From Thalassospira sp. MCCC 1A01428 (GTDB lineage Bacteria > Pseudomonadota > Alphaproteobacteria > Rhodospirillales > Thalassospiraceae), in contig NZ_JFJZ01000002.1 of the NCBI RefSeq assembly GCF_002115825.1, positions 186,001 to 250,000 on the forward strand: a DNA stretch of 64,000 bases, written 5' to 3'. The notes beneath the pieces are model-generated. The model was not told the DNA's origin and ran no database searches. It was given only the letters and a program-made list of their open reading frames with translations. Position numbers and translations under genes: made by a program. This document shows positions 1 through 8,135 of the stretch, piece after piece. How positions within the stretch are numbered: the stretch's first letter is position 1; each line of letters starts with the position of its first letter.

Positions 1-1
1 G

Positions 2-592
2 GGCAGTTATGCCTATGGTAACGGGGCCAGCGGCGAAGCGGCCCGCGATGTTTTTGAAACCCGGCTGGGGGCAGTGGATGCCATCGTTCATAATCAGGAT
101 AACCGCGAGCATGATTTGCTCGATTCTGACGATTATTATCAATTCGAAGGTGGAATGACATCGGCGGTGCGCCATATATCGGGCCAGCAACCGGTTATTT
201 ACCATAACGACCATTCCCGCCCTGAAAGCCCCAAAATACGGACCCTGGACGAAGAAATCGCCCGGGTGGTGCGGGCGCGCGTGGTGAATCCCAAATGGAT
301 CAACGGGGTTATGCGACACGGTTATAAAGGGGCGTTTGAAATGGCGGCAACGGTGGATTACCTGTTTGCTTTTGCCGCAACCGCACGCTGTGTTGCCAAC
401 CATCATTTTGATCTGGTTTATGATGCCTATCTGGGTGACGACGCGGTGCGCGATTTTATCGCCACCCATAACCCCGATGCCCTGAAAGACATTCGCGACC
501 GCCTGGCCGAGGCCATTGACCGCGGATTATGGCAACCAAAGCGTAATAGTGTGGCTGCCGATTTAATGGCGGGGCGCGATGAAGCACGGTAA
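2..592 (+). CDS. cobN: Cobaltochelatase subunit CobN, C-terminal part (5' truncated by window edge)
   Basis: The reading frame is open from base 2 to a stop at 590-592, about 196 residues. The visible part matches the C-terminal end of the large CobN/magnesium-chelatase H family: a GSYAYGNGASG stretch, then NQDNREHDLLDSDDYYQFEGG and a later VNPKWINGVMRHGYKGA motif, which are hallmark segments of this family. CobN is the large subunit of the ATP-dependent CobNST complex that inserts cobalt into hydrogenobyrinic acid a,c-diamide in the late-cobalt (aerobic) cobalamin route. The start lies outside the window, so length cannot be judged. The GH114-like gene starts 14 bases before this stop, and cobO and cobQ follow further down on the same strand. 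Recognition rests on motif memory, not alignment. Confidence 0.9.
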   Translation, partial: GSYAYGNGASGEAARDVFETRLGAVDAIVHNQDNREHDLLDSDDYYQFEGGMTSAVRHISGQQPVIYHNDHSRPESPKIRTLDEEIARVVRARVVNPKWINGVMRHGYKGAFEMAATVDYLFAFAATARCVANHHFDLVYDAYLGDDAVRDFIATHNPDALKDIRDRLAEAIDRGLWQPKRNSVAADLMAGRDEAR

Positions 593-1415
593 AGCGATGT
601 GGCTGGAAAAAATTGCCTTTTTTGCAAGGTCTTGCCTGATTTTATCAACCCCGCTTCTGATGCTGCCAGCAATTGCCACGGCCACCCCCCAAAAGGCAGC
701 GGCAACGTGGTTACCTGTCCCCAACAGGGCGCTGCATTGGCAATTGCAGGGCGATGTCGTGCCCGCACCGGGAACAAAGGTTATTGACAGCGATTTATTC
801 GATACACCGGCCAAACAGGTGAAAAAATGGCGCGATCAGGGGCTTTATCCTGTGTGCTATGTCAATGTGGGGGCCTTCGAGGACTGGCGTGACGATGCAT
901 CTGATTTTCCCGACGACGTGATCGGGGCGGTTTATGATGGCTGGCAAGGTGAAAGATGGCTGGATGTTCATCACTTTACCAAATTTGCATCGATCATTGA
1001 AGCGCGGCTGGATTTATGTGCCCGCAAAGGTTTTTTGGCTGTCGAGCCTGATAATATTGATGGTTATGATAATGAAACCGGGTTCGATATAACCCGCGAT
1101 GACCAAGTGGCCTATCTGCATTGGCTGATCGATCAGGCCCACAAACGCCAATTGGCAATCGGGCAAAAAAATGCCCCCGATTTGATCGATGAACTGGTGG
1201 GGGATATGGATTTTGCCCTGCTTGAATCCGCGTGGCGAGATGATTTTTTATCGGATTACATACCGTACCGTCGACAAAACAAGCCGGTTTTTGCCGTGGA
1301 ATACCGTGAAGACGGCGCCTCTCTGGCCGCTATATGCCCGGATATAAAGCAATATGGGTTTGTCGGAATGGTGGCAAATTATGATCTGGCTGGCCAGGTT
1401 GAAACCTGTCCCTGA
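579..1415 (+). CDS. Putative endo-alpha-1,4-polygalactosaminidase-like (GH114) secreted protein
   Basis: 278 residues. The N-terminus carries a hydrophobic signal-peptide stretch (about residues 13-35, ending near AIATA). The mature part resembles the GH114/TM1410-type TIM-barrel family: an early LHWQLQGD segment, VCYVNVGAFEDWR, then FLAVEPDNIDGYDN, and a late FAVEYRED. In this family the acidic residues in the VEPDN and VEYRE segments are likely catalytic or substrate-binding. The enzyme would act in the periplasm or outside the cell on galactosamine-containing or related polysaccharides; the substrate is inferred from the family only. The start at 579 overlaps the end of cobN by 14 bases; an alternative ATG at 597 would still leave a full signal peptide. 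The overlap suggests co-transcription, yet no link to cobalamin is evident. Confidence 0.72.
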   Translation: MKHGKAMWLEKIAFFARSCLILSTPLLMLPAIATATPQKAAATWLPVPNRALHWQLQGDVVPAPGTKVIDSDLFDTPAKQVKKWRDQGLYPVCYVNVGAFEDWRDDASDFPDDVIGAVYDGWQGERWLDVHHFTKFASIIEARLDLCARKGFLAVEPDNIDGYDNETGFDITRDDQVAYLHWLIDQAHKRQLAIGQKNAPDLIDELVGDMDFALLESAWRDDFLSDYIPYRRQNKPVFAVEYREDGASLAAICPDIKQYGFVGMVANYDLAGQVETCP

Positions 1416-1746
1416 GACCGTATGATTTTGAAAATACGGGTCGGTTTACGGGGGTGGCATTTTCGCAATTTGGCAACCTATACGCAACCGGGCGGGATGT
1501 AATTTGATTTTTGAATCGATATAGAAACAATTATTTTCATCTGTATATTGTGGCAAATCTGCCGCGATACCCCAAAAAGTGGAATTTCGGAACATTTGGG
1601 TAAAGTTTAACGTTTCGAAACTGGGTGATTTATGCGTTAATAGATTATTAACCCTTGGTTGGGCGAAGAGTCACCCCATTAGGGGCCGGGACGCAGCGGC
1701 GAACACAGCCGGTTAAAATGCGCCAGGCCCAAGGCAGGAGGCCGCA
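1416..1746 (+). other. Intergenic stretch with a GC-rich, possibly structured leader (about 1661-1745)
   Basis: No gene is seen in these 331 bases. The first part (to about 1655) is AT-rich and unremarkable. From 1661 the sequence turns GC-rich and can form small hairpins: CACCCC-ATTA-GGGG around 1671-1685 and CGGC-GAACACA-GCCG around 1697-1711. A longer pairing of GGGGCC (1682-1687) with GGCCC (1726-1730) would enclose the second one. A GGGACGCA block at 1688-1695 resembles a piece of the cyclic-di-GMP-I riboswitch core, but the other conserved blocks of that class are not found. A good ribosome site (CAGGAGG, 1736-1742) follows just before the next gene. It is a candidate structured leader only. 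Confidence 0.25.
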
Positions 1747-2427
1747 ATGGAGACTTTGAAACAGGTTCGTTTGCCCCATTATGTGCAAACACCGCCCCCC
1801 GCCCATGGCGGGCATGCGGAAATTATTGATTTCCTATTATCCGGGCAGGATGTGCCCCAATGGCTGCGCGATGATTTGCATGGCACCGGCACGGTGCGCC
1901 CGGCGCGCGGTGCCATTGGCGCGGTTTTGGCTTTGCGGGACCATTTTGACCAATGCCATGAACCGGTTAGCCAAAAACAGTTTCACGACGGGTTATGTGA
2001 ACTGGGCGGCCATTTTCCCTTGCCTGAACATCAAAAAATATCGTCGCGCGAACGCATTTACTGGCGGTATTTGCAAGGCGTTGAAAAACCGGTGTGGCAG
2101 GCGACGGTGTCACTGGCCCATATTCGGCAAAAAACATTTCCAGTGGTGCGCGATTTACGCAGCCTGATTGCCGATGTGGTTGCCAGCCGCAACTGGGCCG
2201 AACACCGCCTGGAGCTGGTGGAACAAAGTTTCCAAAAACCGGCAGCTGCCCCAAATGCCGTTATGGCAAAGGCGTTGGTGCGGCTGCGCCAAATGTCCCC
2301 CGGTGATCGGCTGCAACTGTTTAACAAGGCCAGGATGCGCCGCCCCGAACTGGCGAATACCGACATGCGCGAACCGGCCAAATGGGCCGATCTGGTTGCA
2401 TCCGATCTGGGTCTTGTTTCGCGCTAG
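1747..2427 (+). CDS. Conserved-looking hypothetical protein, function unknown
   Basis: 226 residues, soluble, with no signal peptide or membrane segment. I do not recognise the family. The ATG is preceded at suitable distance by CAGGAGG, so the start is well supported. The protein is rich in Arg, His and Gln and looks mostly helical, with a basic C-terminal half (MSPGDRLQLFNKARMRRPE). Base composition and codon use resemble the neighbouring genes, so there is no sign of recent transfer. It lies between the GH114-like gene and cobO, all on the plus strand, behind a GC-rich leader that may form hairpins. Nothing in the sequence supports assigning a catalytic role. Confidence 0.65.
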   Translation: METLKQVRLPHYVQTPPPAHGGHAEIIDFLLSGQDVPQWLRDDLHGTGTVRPARGAIGAVLALRDHFDQCHEPVSQKQFHDGLCELGGHFPLPEHQKISSRERIYWRYLQGVEKPVWQATVSLAHIRQKTFPVVRDLRSLIADVVASRNWAEHRLELVEQSFQKPAAAPNAVMAKALVRLRQMSPGDRLQLFNKARMRRPELANTDMREPAKWADLVASDLGLVSR

Positions 2428-2646
2428 GGACAGGGCAACAGATTCTGAGCGGATTATATGGAAACGGTACGCTATGGTGTCATGGCGTGCCGTTTTGCGT
2501 TTGCACTGACTGACAACAGGAATGACGGCAACTGGCCCCTGAATGGGAAAATTGACAATCCTCCTTGATTGTCATCGGGCTTTGGCCGAGTTTGGCAGGA
2601 TAAAAATGGTGCATACGCGCAAATTTCAGCAATGATGGAAAAGCCA

Positions 2647-3291
2647 ATGACGGACACCCCGCAAACCCCGGCAACCGGCCCGGCCCCGGATGATCAAAAC
2701 GCACGCCACGATGAGAAAATGAAAAAGATCAAGGCCGCGCGCGACCGTATGATGGCCGAGAAGATTGACAAAAAAGGCCTGGTGATTGTCCATACCGGCA
2801 AGGGTAAAGGCAAATCATCCTCGGCTTTTGGCATGGCGATGCGCTGTGTGGGGCATGGCATGAAGGTGGGTGTGGTGCAGTTCATCAAGGGCGGTTGGGA
2901 AACCGGTGAGGCAAAATTGCTGGCACAATTTCCCGACCTGTGTGAATTCCACGCCATGGGGGCCGGATTTACCTGGGAAACGCAAAACCGTGCTCAGGAT
3001 ATTGCGCTCGCCCGTCAGGCATGGGAAAAAGCCCGCGAAATGATGCGCGATCCGTCTTATGCCATGGTGATACTCGACGAATTGAACATTGTTTTGCGTT
3101 ATGATTTTTTACCGCTGGATGATGTTTTGGCAGCCCTTGTCGATAAACTGCCAGACCAGCATGTGGTGATTACCGGGCGCAATGCACCTGAAAAGCTGAT
3201 CGAAGCCGCCGATCTGGTTACTGAAATGACAATGATCAAACATCCATTTCGGGAACAGGGGATCAAGGCGCAGATCGGGGTCGAGTTTTAA
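2647..3291 (+). CDS. cobO: Cob(I)yrinic acid a,c-diamide adenosyltransferase
   Basis: About 214 residues from the chosen ATG at 2647. In-frame ATGs at 2632 and 2635 are alternatives; the far-upstream TTG of the open frame is unlikely because the family begins close to this point. The P-loop HTGKGKGKSSSAFGMAMR near residue 43 and the later FIKGGWETGE, HAMGAGFTWET and VILDELNIVLRYDF segments are diagnostic of the CobO/BtuR (CobA-type) family. The enzyme transfers the 5'-deoxyadenosyl group of ATP to cob(I)yrinic acid a,c-diamide, the step after cobalt insertion by CobNST. The protein acts in the cytosol. Cobyric acid synthase follows 65 bases later in the same direction, consistent with one transcription unit. 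Confidence 0.95.
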   Translation: MTDTPQTPATGPAPDDQNARHDEKMKKIKAARDRMMAEKIDKKGLVIVHTGKGKGKSSSAFGMAMRCVGHGMKVGVVQFIKGGWETGEAKLLAQFPDLCEFHAMGAGFTWETQNRAQDIALARQAWEKAREMMRDPSYAMVILDELNIVLRYDFLPLDDVLAALVDKLPDQHVVITGRNAPEKLIEAADLVTEMTMIKHPFREQGIKAQIGVEF

Positions 3292-3356
3292 CTGGCCGTT
3301 TAATCGTGCTCATTGGGCCGTTTTGACCGGTTTGCAAGGAAAGTTTCGATTTTTTA

Positions 3357-5114
3357 ATGAAATTGCCAGCCGTCAAAACCACCCCGGCCCTGATGTTGCA
3401 GGGGACGGGATCGGATGTGGGGAAATCCTTGCTGGTGGCGGGTCTCTGCCGGGCGTTTGCCCGGCGGGGATTGCGAGTACGCCCGTTTAAACCACAAAAC
3501 ATGTCCAATAATGCTGCTGTAACCGCCGATGGTGGTGAAATCGGCCGTGCGCAGGCTTTGCAGGCCCGTGCCTGCGGGGCGGAAGCCTGCGTGCATATGA
3601 ACCCGGTTTTGCTTAAACCGCAAAGCGATATTGGCGCGCAGGTGGTGGTGCAAGGCCAGGTCTTAACCAATGCGCTGGCGCGTGATTACTATCGCCTGAA
3701 ACGGGATTTATTGCCCCGTGTGATCGAAAGTTTCGATATTGTTGCCAGTGACGCCGACCTTGTGATTGTCGAAGGGGCCGGGTCCCCGGCAGAGGTAAAT
3801 TTGCGCGCCGCCGATATTGCCAATATGGGGTTTGCCGAGGCGACAAAAATGCCGGTGGTTCTGGTTGGTGATATTGACCGGGGCGGGGTGATTGCCTCTA
3901 TCGTTGGGACCCATGTTTTATTATCCGATAGCGATCGGCAATGGTTACGCGGTTATATCATCAACAAATTTCGCGGCGATGTGTCGCTGTTTGAACCCGC
4001 GCTTGATATTATTGTCGATCGCACCGGCCTTAAAAGTTTTGGTATCGCAACGTTTTGGCCGGGGGCCGCAAAATTGCCCCCCGAAGATGGCGTGGCGTTG
4101 GGGCAGGTTGAACGTTATCGTCGGTCCCTTCGTATGTCGGGATCCGCAATACAAAATCATAAAAATGATGGTATGGCAGATCGCAAGCGTGATGTTGATA
4201 CGCAACGTCATGATGAACCACACCCGCCCATCAATGCCGGTGCCGATGTAGATGCCGCTATCACTGCCGCTGCCGCAGAAAAAACCGGTGGAAATGCTGC
4301 CGCTGACGGGGAGGCCATATTGCCAAATGGTAGGGTGCCTGTTGTGCGAGTTGCTGTACCGCACTATCCCCAAATTGCCAATTTTGATGATCTGGACCCC
4401 TTGCTGGCCGAACCGGGTGTTGACCTTGTTTTGGTAAAACCCGGTGAGGTGATGCCGGTGGATTGTGATCTGGTAGTATTGCCGGGCAGTAAGTCGACAT
4501 TAGCTGATTTACGGTTTTTAAAGGCACAGGGCTGGGACATTGACATTAAAGCCCACTGGCGCAATGGCGGGCATGTGATGGGCATTTGTGGCGGGTATCA
4601 AATGCTGGGTACAATGGTATGTGATCCCGATGGGGTTGAAGGTGCGCCAGGTGACGAAGCAGGGCTGGGTTTATTAAACGTGGAAACCGTGATGGCGGGG
4701 CGTAAAACCCTGCGTACGGGCCATGCAGTTGTGGTGGGAAATGGCCGGTGTCCGGTGCCCGACGGCACGGTGTTGCGTGGATACGAAATTCACATGGGCC
4801 AAACTACCGGGCCGGACCGCAGGTTTGGCTGGGTGGCAACAGCGGGCAAGGTCGGGGCGGACACTGCCGCTGTTAATGATGCAGATGGCGCCATTGGTGG
4901 CGAAGGCCGGGTGATGGGGTGCTATTTGCATGGCATTTTTGCCAGCGATGATTTTCGCCGGGCATATCTGGCCGCCCTTACCGGGCAGGATGTTTGGGGG
5001 CAAACTATCGCGTTTGAGGCCGAAATCGATGCGACGCTGGACGGGTTGGCCGATCATCTGGAAAAATGCCTTGATCTTGATGCCTTGTGGGCGCTGGCCC
5101 AAACCCGTACCTGA
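3357..5114 (+). CDS. cobQ: Cobyric acid synthase (amidotransferase), enlarged linker
   Basis: 585 residues, longer than the roughly 490 usual for CobQ. Domain 1 is a dethiobiotin-synthetase-like ATPase with LMLQGTGSDVGKS near the N-terminus, FKPQNMSNNA, and VGDIDRGGVIAS. Domain 2 is a class I glutamine amidotransferase with the nucleophile in GHVMGICGGYQMLG and a final GCYLHGIF. The enzyme amidates carboxylates b, d, e and g of adenosylcobyrinic acid a,c-diamide using glutamine and ATP. The extra length sits between the two domains (about residues 260-330) as a low-complexity Asp/His- then Ala-rich segment. The start at 3357 is the first ATG and gives the typical N-terminus; AAGGA lies somewhat far upstream. 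It follows cobO directly. Confidence 0.96.
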   Translation: MKLPAVKTTPALMLQGTGSDVGKSLLVAGLCRAFARRGLRVRPFKPQNMSNNAAVTADGGEIGRAQALQARACGAEACVHMNPVLLKPQSDIGAQVVVQGQVLTNALARDYYRLKRDLLPRVIESFDIVASDADLVIVEGAGSPAEVNLRAADIANMGFAEATKMPVVLVGDIDRGGVIASIVGTHVLLSDSDRQWLRGYIINKFRGDVSLFEPALDIIVDRTGLKSFGIATFWPGAAKLPPEDGVALGQVERYRRSLRMSGSAIQNHKNDGMADRKRDVDTQRHDEPHPPINAGADVDAAITAAAAEKTGGNAAADGEAILPNGRVPVVRVAVPHYPQIANFDDLDPLLAEPGVDLVLVKPGEVMPVDCDLVVLPGSKSTLADLRFLKAQGWDIDIKAHWRNGGHVMGICGGYQMLGTMVCDPDGVEGAPGDEAGLGLLNVETVMAGRKTLRTGHAVVVGNGRCPVPDGTVLRGYEIHMGQTTGPDRRFGWVATAGKVGADTAAVNDADGAIGGEGRVMGCYLHGIFASDDFRRAYLAALTGQDVWGQTIAFEAEIDATLDGLADHLEKCLDLDALWALAQTRT

Positions 5115-5453
5115 TAAAGGGCTGTGGTTGTTGATGCCGTTTTGGGGCATGGTCGTTTTAAATGCTATAGGGTTGTGTCTGCCGTTTCGGATGTCATGCT
5201 GCGTAAATCTATTCGGGCGGGTTTCAAAACCTGTTCTTACGGAAACATTGTTATAATCCGATGATTTAATTCGTTTTGTTAACGATTAGGCGGCATAATG
5301 GGGCATGTTAAACCGACATGGCGGTCAGGCGAAGGGATGGCTTTACATCACCCCCTGGCACATGTTTTTTAAAACCATTGCAAATCGGTCCCAAACCGGG
5401 TCAAAAGCCATCACTTTGTCACATCTTAATTCCTGATCGGTAAGCTGCTGACC
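5115..5453. other. Intergenic stretch, no feature recognised
   Basis: These 339 bases between cobQ and the GST-fold gene hold no convincing open frame or RNA gene. I looked for cobalamin-riboswitch blocks (B12 box) and a strong terminator and found neither. The second half is AT-richer and probably contains the promoter of the following gene, but I cannot point to a firm -35/-10 pair. Confidence 0.4.
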
Positions 5454-6128
5454 ATGCGTCAATTATATCACTTCTGGCTGTCCCCGTTTTCGCGTAAGGT
5501 CCGGCTGGTTCTTGCGGAAAAGAAACTGGATTTTCAATTGGTTGCTGAACCGGTATGGGAACGGCGCGAAGAATTTTTGCGCCTGAACCCGGCGGGTGAA
5601 GTGCCGGTTTTGCAAGAAGAAGATGGCACGATCATCGCAGACTCGACCGTGATTTGTGAATATATCGACGAAGTTTACAAAGATGATCCGCTTATGGGCA
5701 GTTCACCGGTGGAACGTGCCGAAATTCGCCGACTTGTTGCATGGTTTGATGGCAAGTTTAATACCGAAGTCACAGATAACCTGTTGGGTGAGAAATATCT
5801 GAAACGTTATTTTGCCAAGGGTTCCACACCTGATACCGGCTGCTTGCGGGCGGGCCGGGTGAATGTCGGGCATCATCTGGATTATCTGGGCTGGTTGTTT
5901 GAGCGTCGTAAATGGCTGGCGGGCGATCATTTGACGATGGCCGATATTGCTGCTGCCGCCCAAATTTCCGTTATCGACTATATGGGCGATATCAAATGGT
6001 CGCGTCATGAACGGGCCAAGGAATGGTATATGCGGATTAAAAGCCGCCCGTCGATGCGCGAAATCCTGGCTGATCGCCAGGTTGGTTTTCCGCCCGCGTC
6101 GCATTATGCCGATCTGGATTTTGAATGA
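5454..6128 (+). CDS. Glutathione S-transferase-fold protein, FzlA-like
   Basis: 224 residues, cytosolic. The N-terminal thioredoxin-like half shows LYHFWLSPFSRKVRLVLAEK, the LNPAGEVPVL segment with the cis-proline, and the DSTVICEYIDE acidic motif of the glutathione-binding site. The C-terminal half is all-helical with LTMADIAAAAQISVIDYMGD, the GST N-capping region. The ending (RPSMREILADRQVGFPPASHYADLDFE, here named only by its two ends RPSM and DLDFE) resembles FzlA, the alphaproteobacterial GST-fold protein that binds FtsZ and promotes division. I infer an FzlA-like role, with a plain GST as alternative. Its stop overlaps the start of the methyltransferase gene (ATGA), indicating translational coupling. 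Confidence 0.72.
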   Translation: MRQLYHFWLSPFSRKVRLVLAEKKLDFQLVAEPVWERREEFLRLNPAGEVPVLQEEDGTIIADSTVICEYIDEVYKDDPLMGSSPVERAEIRRLVAWFDGKFNTEVTDNLLGEKYLKRYFAKGSTPDTGCLRAGRVNVGHHLDYLGWLFERRKWLAGDHLTMADIAAAAQISVIDYMGDIKWSRHERAKEWYMRIKSRPSMREILADRQVGFPPASHYADLDFE

Positions 6129-6940
6129 CCTTTGCCAACCCGCCAAAGTCGCCCGGATTTTATCCCGCTGGCGGGTTGAATGTTGCCAGTTATGATTTGC
6201 GCGCCGAACTGGACCGCAAACTGTTTGATGATCCCCTGCCCTTTTATCGCGACCTCGCGTTAAAGTCGGGTGGCCCGGTGTTGGAACTGGGCTGTGGTAC
6301 CGGCCGTATCAGCGCCGAAATTGCTCAAAACGGCATTGAAGTTGAAGGGCTGGATTTATCCGACGCCATGCTTGCCATTGCCCGGCGCAAGCACCCTGCC
6401 CTGACTTTTCACCATGCCGATATGTGCGACTTTGATCTGGGCTGTCGGTTTGCCCTGATCATTATTCCGTTTCGCGGATTGCAGGAAATTGTGACCGCAC
6501 AGGGCCAGCGCGTCGCCCTGGCGCGGGCATTTGCGCATTTAATACCGGGTGGCAGGCTGGTGTTTGATTTGATCGACCCTGATTTGCGGTATTGCCTGCC
6601 CGAAGGCGATGCGGAAATCGTCGCATTGCCGTTGTTTCCCATGCCTGAAAATCTCGGTTCTGTTGCGGGCAACAAATTACGTATTACTGCAATGGAACGT
6701 ACCAATAACCCGCTGACCCAGCAATTTTCCGAACATTGGCGGTTTGAGGAAATCACCCCGAATGGAAAAGTTCTGCACCGCGAGGATAATTGGCATCACA
6801 TGCGGTGGGTGCATCGGGCTGAAATGGCCCTGATGCTGGAGCTTTGCGGTTTTGTTTCGATTTCGGAATATTCAGGGTTTAACTTTGAACTTCCTCGCTA
6901 TGCGGCCAATCAGGTGTGGATGGCGCAACGTCCATTGTAA
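6125..6940 (+). CDS. Class I SAM-dependent methyltransferase
   Basis: 271 residues. Motif I VLELGCGTGRISAEIAQNG lies near residues 56-74, followed by VEGLDLSDAMLAIARRKH (motif II, acidic residue binding the ribose of SAM) and TFHHADMCDF (adenine contact). This is a Rossmann-fold class I methyltransferase acting in the cytosol; the substrate cannot be read from the sequence. Its ATG overlaps the TGA of the upstream GST-fold gene by four bases, so the two are probably translated together. A minus-strand terminator lies shortly after its stop and ends the convergent pstS-like gene. Two small-molecule methyltransferase types would fit; no RNA-binding add-on domain is seen. Confidence 0.85.
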   Translation: MTFANPPKSPGFYPAGGLNVASYDLRAELDRKLFDDPLPFYRDLALKSGGPVLELGCGTGRISAEIAQNGIEVEGLDLSDAMLAIARRKHPALTFHHADMCDFDLGCRFALIIIPFRGLQEIVTAQGQRVALARAFAHLIPGGRLVFDLIDPDLRYCLPEGDAEIVALPLFPMPENLGSVAGNKLRITAMERTNNPLTQQFSEHWRFEEITPNGKVLHREDNWHHMRWVHRAEMALMLELCGFVSISEYSGFNFELPRYAANQVWMAQRPL

Positions 6941-6962
6941 TGTCTGCCGTTGTACAGGCATA

Positions 6963-7000
6963 AAAATGGCCCGCTACCGATTTTCGGGCAGGCCATTTAT
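6963..7000 (-). terminator. Rho-independent terminator of the pstS-like gene
   Basis: AAATGGCC at 6964-6971 pairs with GGCCATTT at 6991-6998. On the minus strand the stem is followed by TTTTTA, so it ends the gene whose stop lies at 7042. The plus side has no T-run. Confidence 0.6.
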
Positions 7001-7041
7001 GACGTGATGGACGTGGCGATATATCCCGCACCCGGCAATGG

Positions 7042-8073
7042 TCAGTTTTTGATAAACTTCTGGGCTTCGGCCAGCGCATTGCTGCGTTCGCCTTCGGGCA
7101 GCGGCACAAGGCCGTTATCGACCAGCAAGCCTTCGTCACCAATAATCGCATCGGAAACATAGCTGGCAACAAACGGGGCCAGATCGGGCACCAGTTGGCG
7201 GTGGTCATCCTTGATATACAGGAACAGGGGCCGCGAACCGGGATAGCTGCCATCCAGAATGGTGTCGTAATCGGGCATTACACCGGCAATGGGAACGCCG
7301 CGAAGCGATACCATATTGCGTTCCAGATTGTTAAAACCCATCACGGCATAGGATGTCGGGTCTTTTTCCAGTTTGCTGATCAAAAGCCGGTCGTTTTCCC
7401 CCGCTTCGATATAGGCGCCATCTTCGCGCATGGTACGACATAACAGGCGAAAACTGTCGGGTTCACTGCTTTCCATGGCGCTGATATCGGGGAATGTTTT
7501 ACATCCCCGGTCCATCAAAAGCTGGCCCAGCAGGTCGCGTGTGCCCGATGTGGGCGGCGGGCCATAAACACGAATGGCAAGGTCGGGCAAGGACGCGTCA
7601 ATATCTGACCACTTCTGATAGGGGTTGGGGACGCTGGCCCCCTGCACCGGCACGGTCCGTGCCAATGCCAGATAAAGCTGCCGCGGGCTGAGCTTCATTT
7701 CCGGGGCCTGTTTGGACCCAATCAGAACAATGCCGTCATAGCCAATGCGGATTTCCGAAATATTGCGCACAGAATTGGCGGCACAAACCGCACGTTCGCT
7801 GCCGGTAATCTGGCGCGAAGCATCGACAATATCGGGAAATTCATCGCCGATGCCGCCGCAAAACAGCTTGAACCCGCCGCCCGACCCGGTGCTTTCGACA
7901 ACAGGGGACGGTTTACCAGTGGTTTTGCCGTAATGTTCAGCAACCTTGGCAGTCAGGGGATACAGCGTTGACGACCCGACAATGCGTATCTGGTCACGCG
8001 CCTGCGCCCCATGGGCAGACAAACCAACACCACATGCCAGGGCAATAAGGGCAGAATAAACGGAACGGCGCAT
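7042..8073 (-). CDS. PstS-like phosphate/anion ABC-transporter substrate-binding protein
   Basis: 343 residues from ATG at 8073, which has GGGGGATAAG just before it; an in-frame GTG at 8094 is less likely. A signal peptide (MRRSVYSALIALACGVGLSA and on) targets it to the periplasm. The mature protein starts with IRIVGSSTLYPLTAKVAEHY, the typical PstS opening, then VVESTGSGGGFKLFCGG, DIVDASRQI and YGPPPTSGTRDLL, which line the oxyanion site in the family. These features fit a phosphate-binding protein of PBP-like type II fold. No pstC, pstA or pstB lies beside it, so it is an orphan binding protein or sensory partner. The next gene on the same strand (TPR) lies 62 bases upstream and could share its transcript. 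Confidence 0.85.
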   Translation of the reverse strand: MRRSVYSALIALACGVGLSAHGAQARDQIRIVGSSTLYPLTAKVAEHYGKTTGKPSPVVESTGSGGGFKLFCGGIGDEFPDIVDASRQITGSERAVCAANSVRNISEIRIGYDGIVLIGSKQAPEMKLSPRQLYLALARTVPVQGASVPNPYQKWSDIDASLPDLAIRVYGPPPTSGTRDLLGQLLMDRGCKTFPDISAMESSEPDSFRLLCRTMREDGAYIEAGENDRLLISKLEKDPTSYAVMGFNNLERNMVSLRGVPIAGVMPDYDTILDGSYPGSRPLFLYIKDDHRQLVPDLAPFVASYVSDAIIGDEGLLVDNGLVPLPEGERSNALAEAQKFIKN

Positions 8074-8135
8074 CTTATCCCCCGATGCAAACACACAATA
8101 ACAGGATCCGATTCACAATCAGATTTGTTTGCACC

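Noticed and set aside
1661..1745. Cyclic-di-GMP-I riboswitch
   Set aside because: Only GGGACGCA resembles the class; the other conserved blocks (GCAAACC-type and tetraloop receptor) are absent. It is reported only as an unclassified structured leader.
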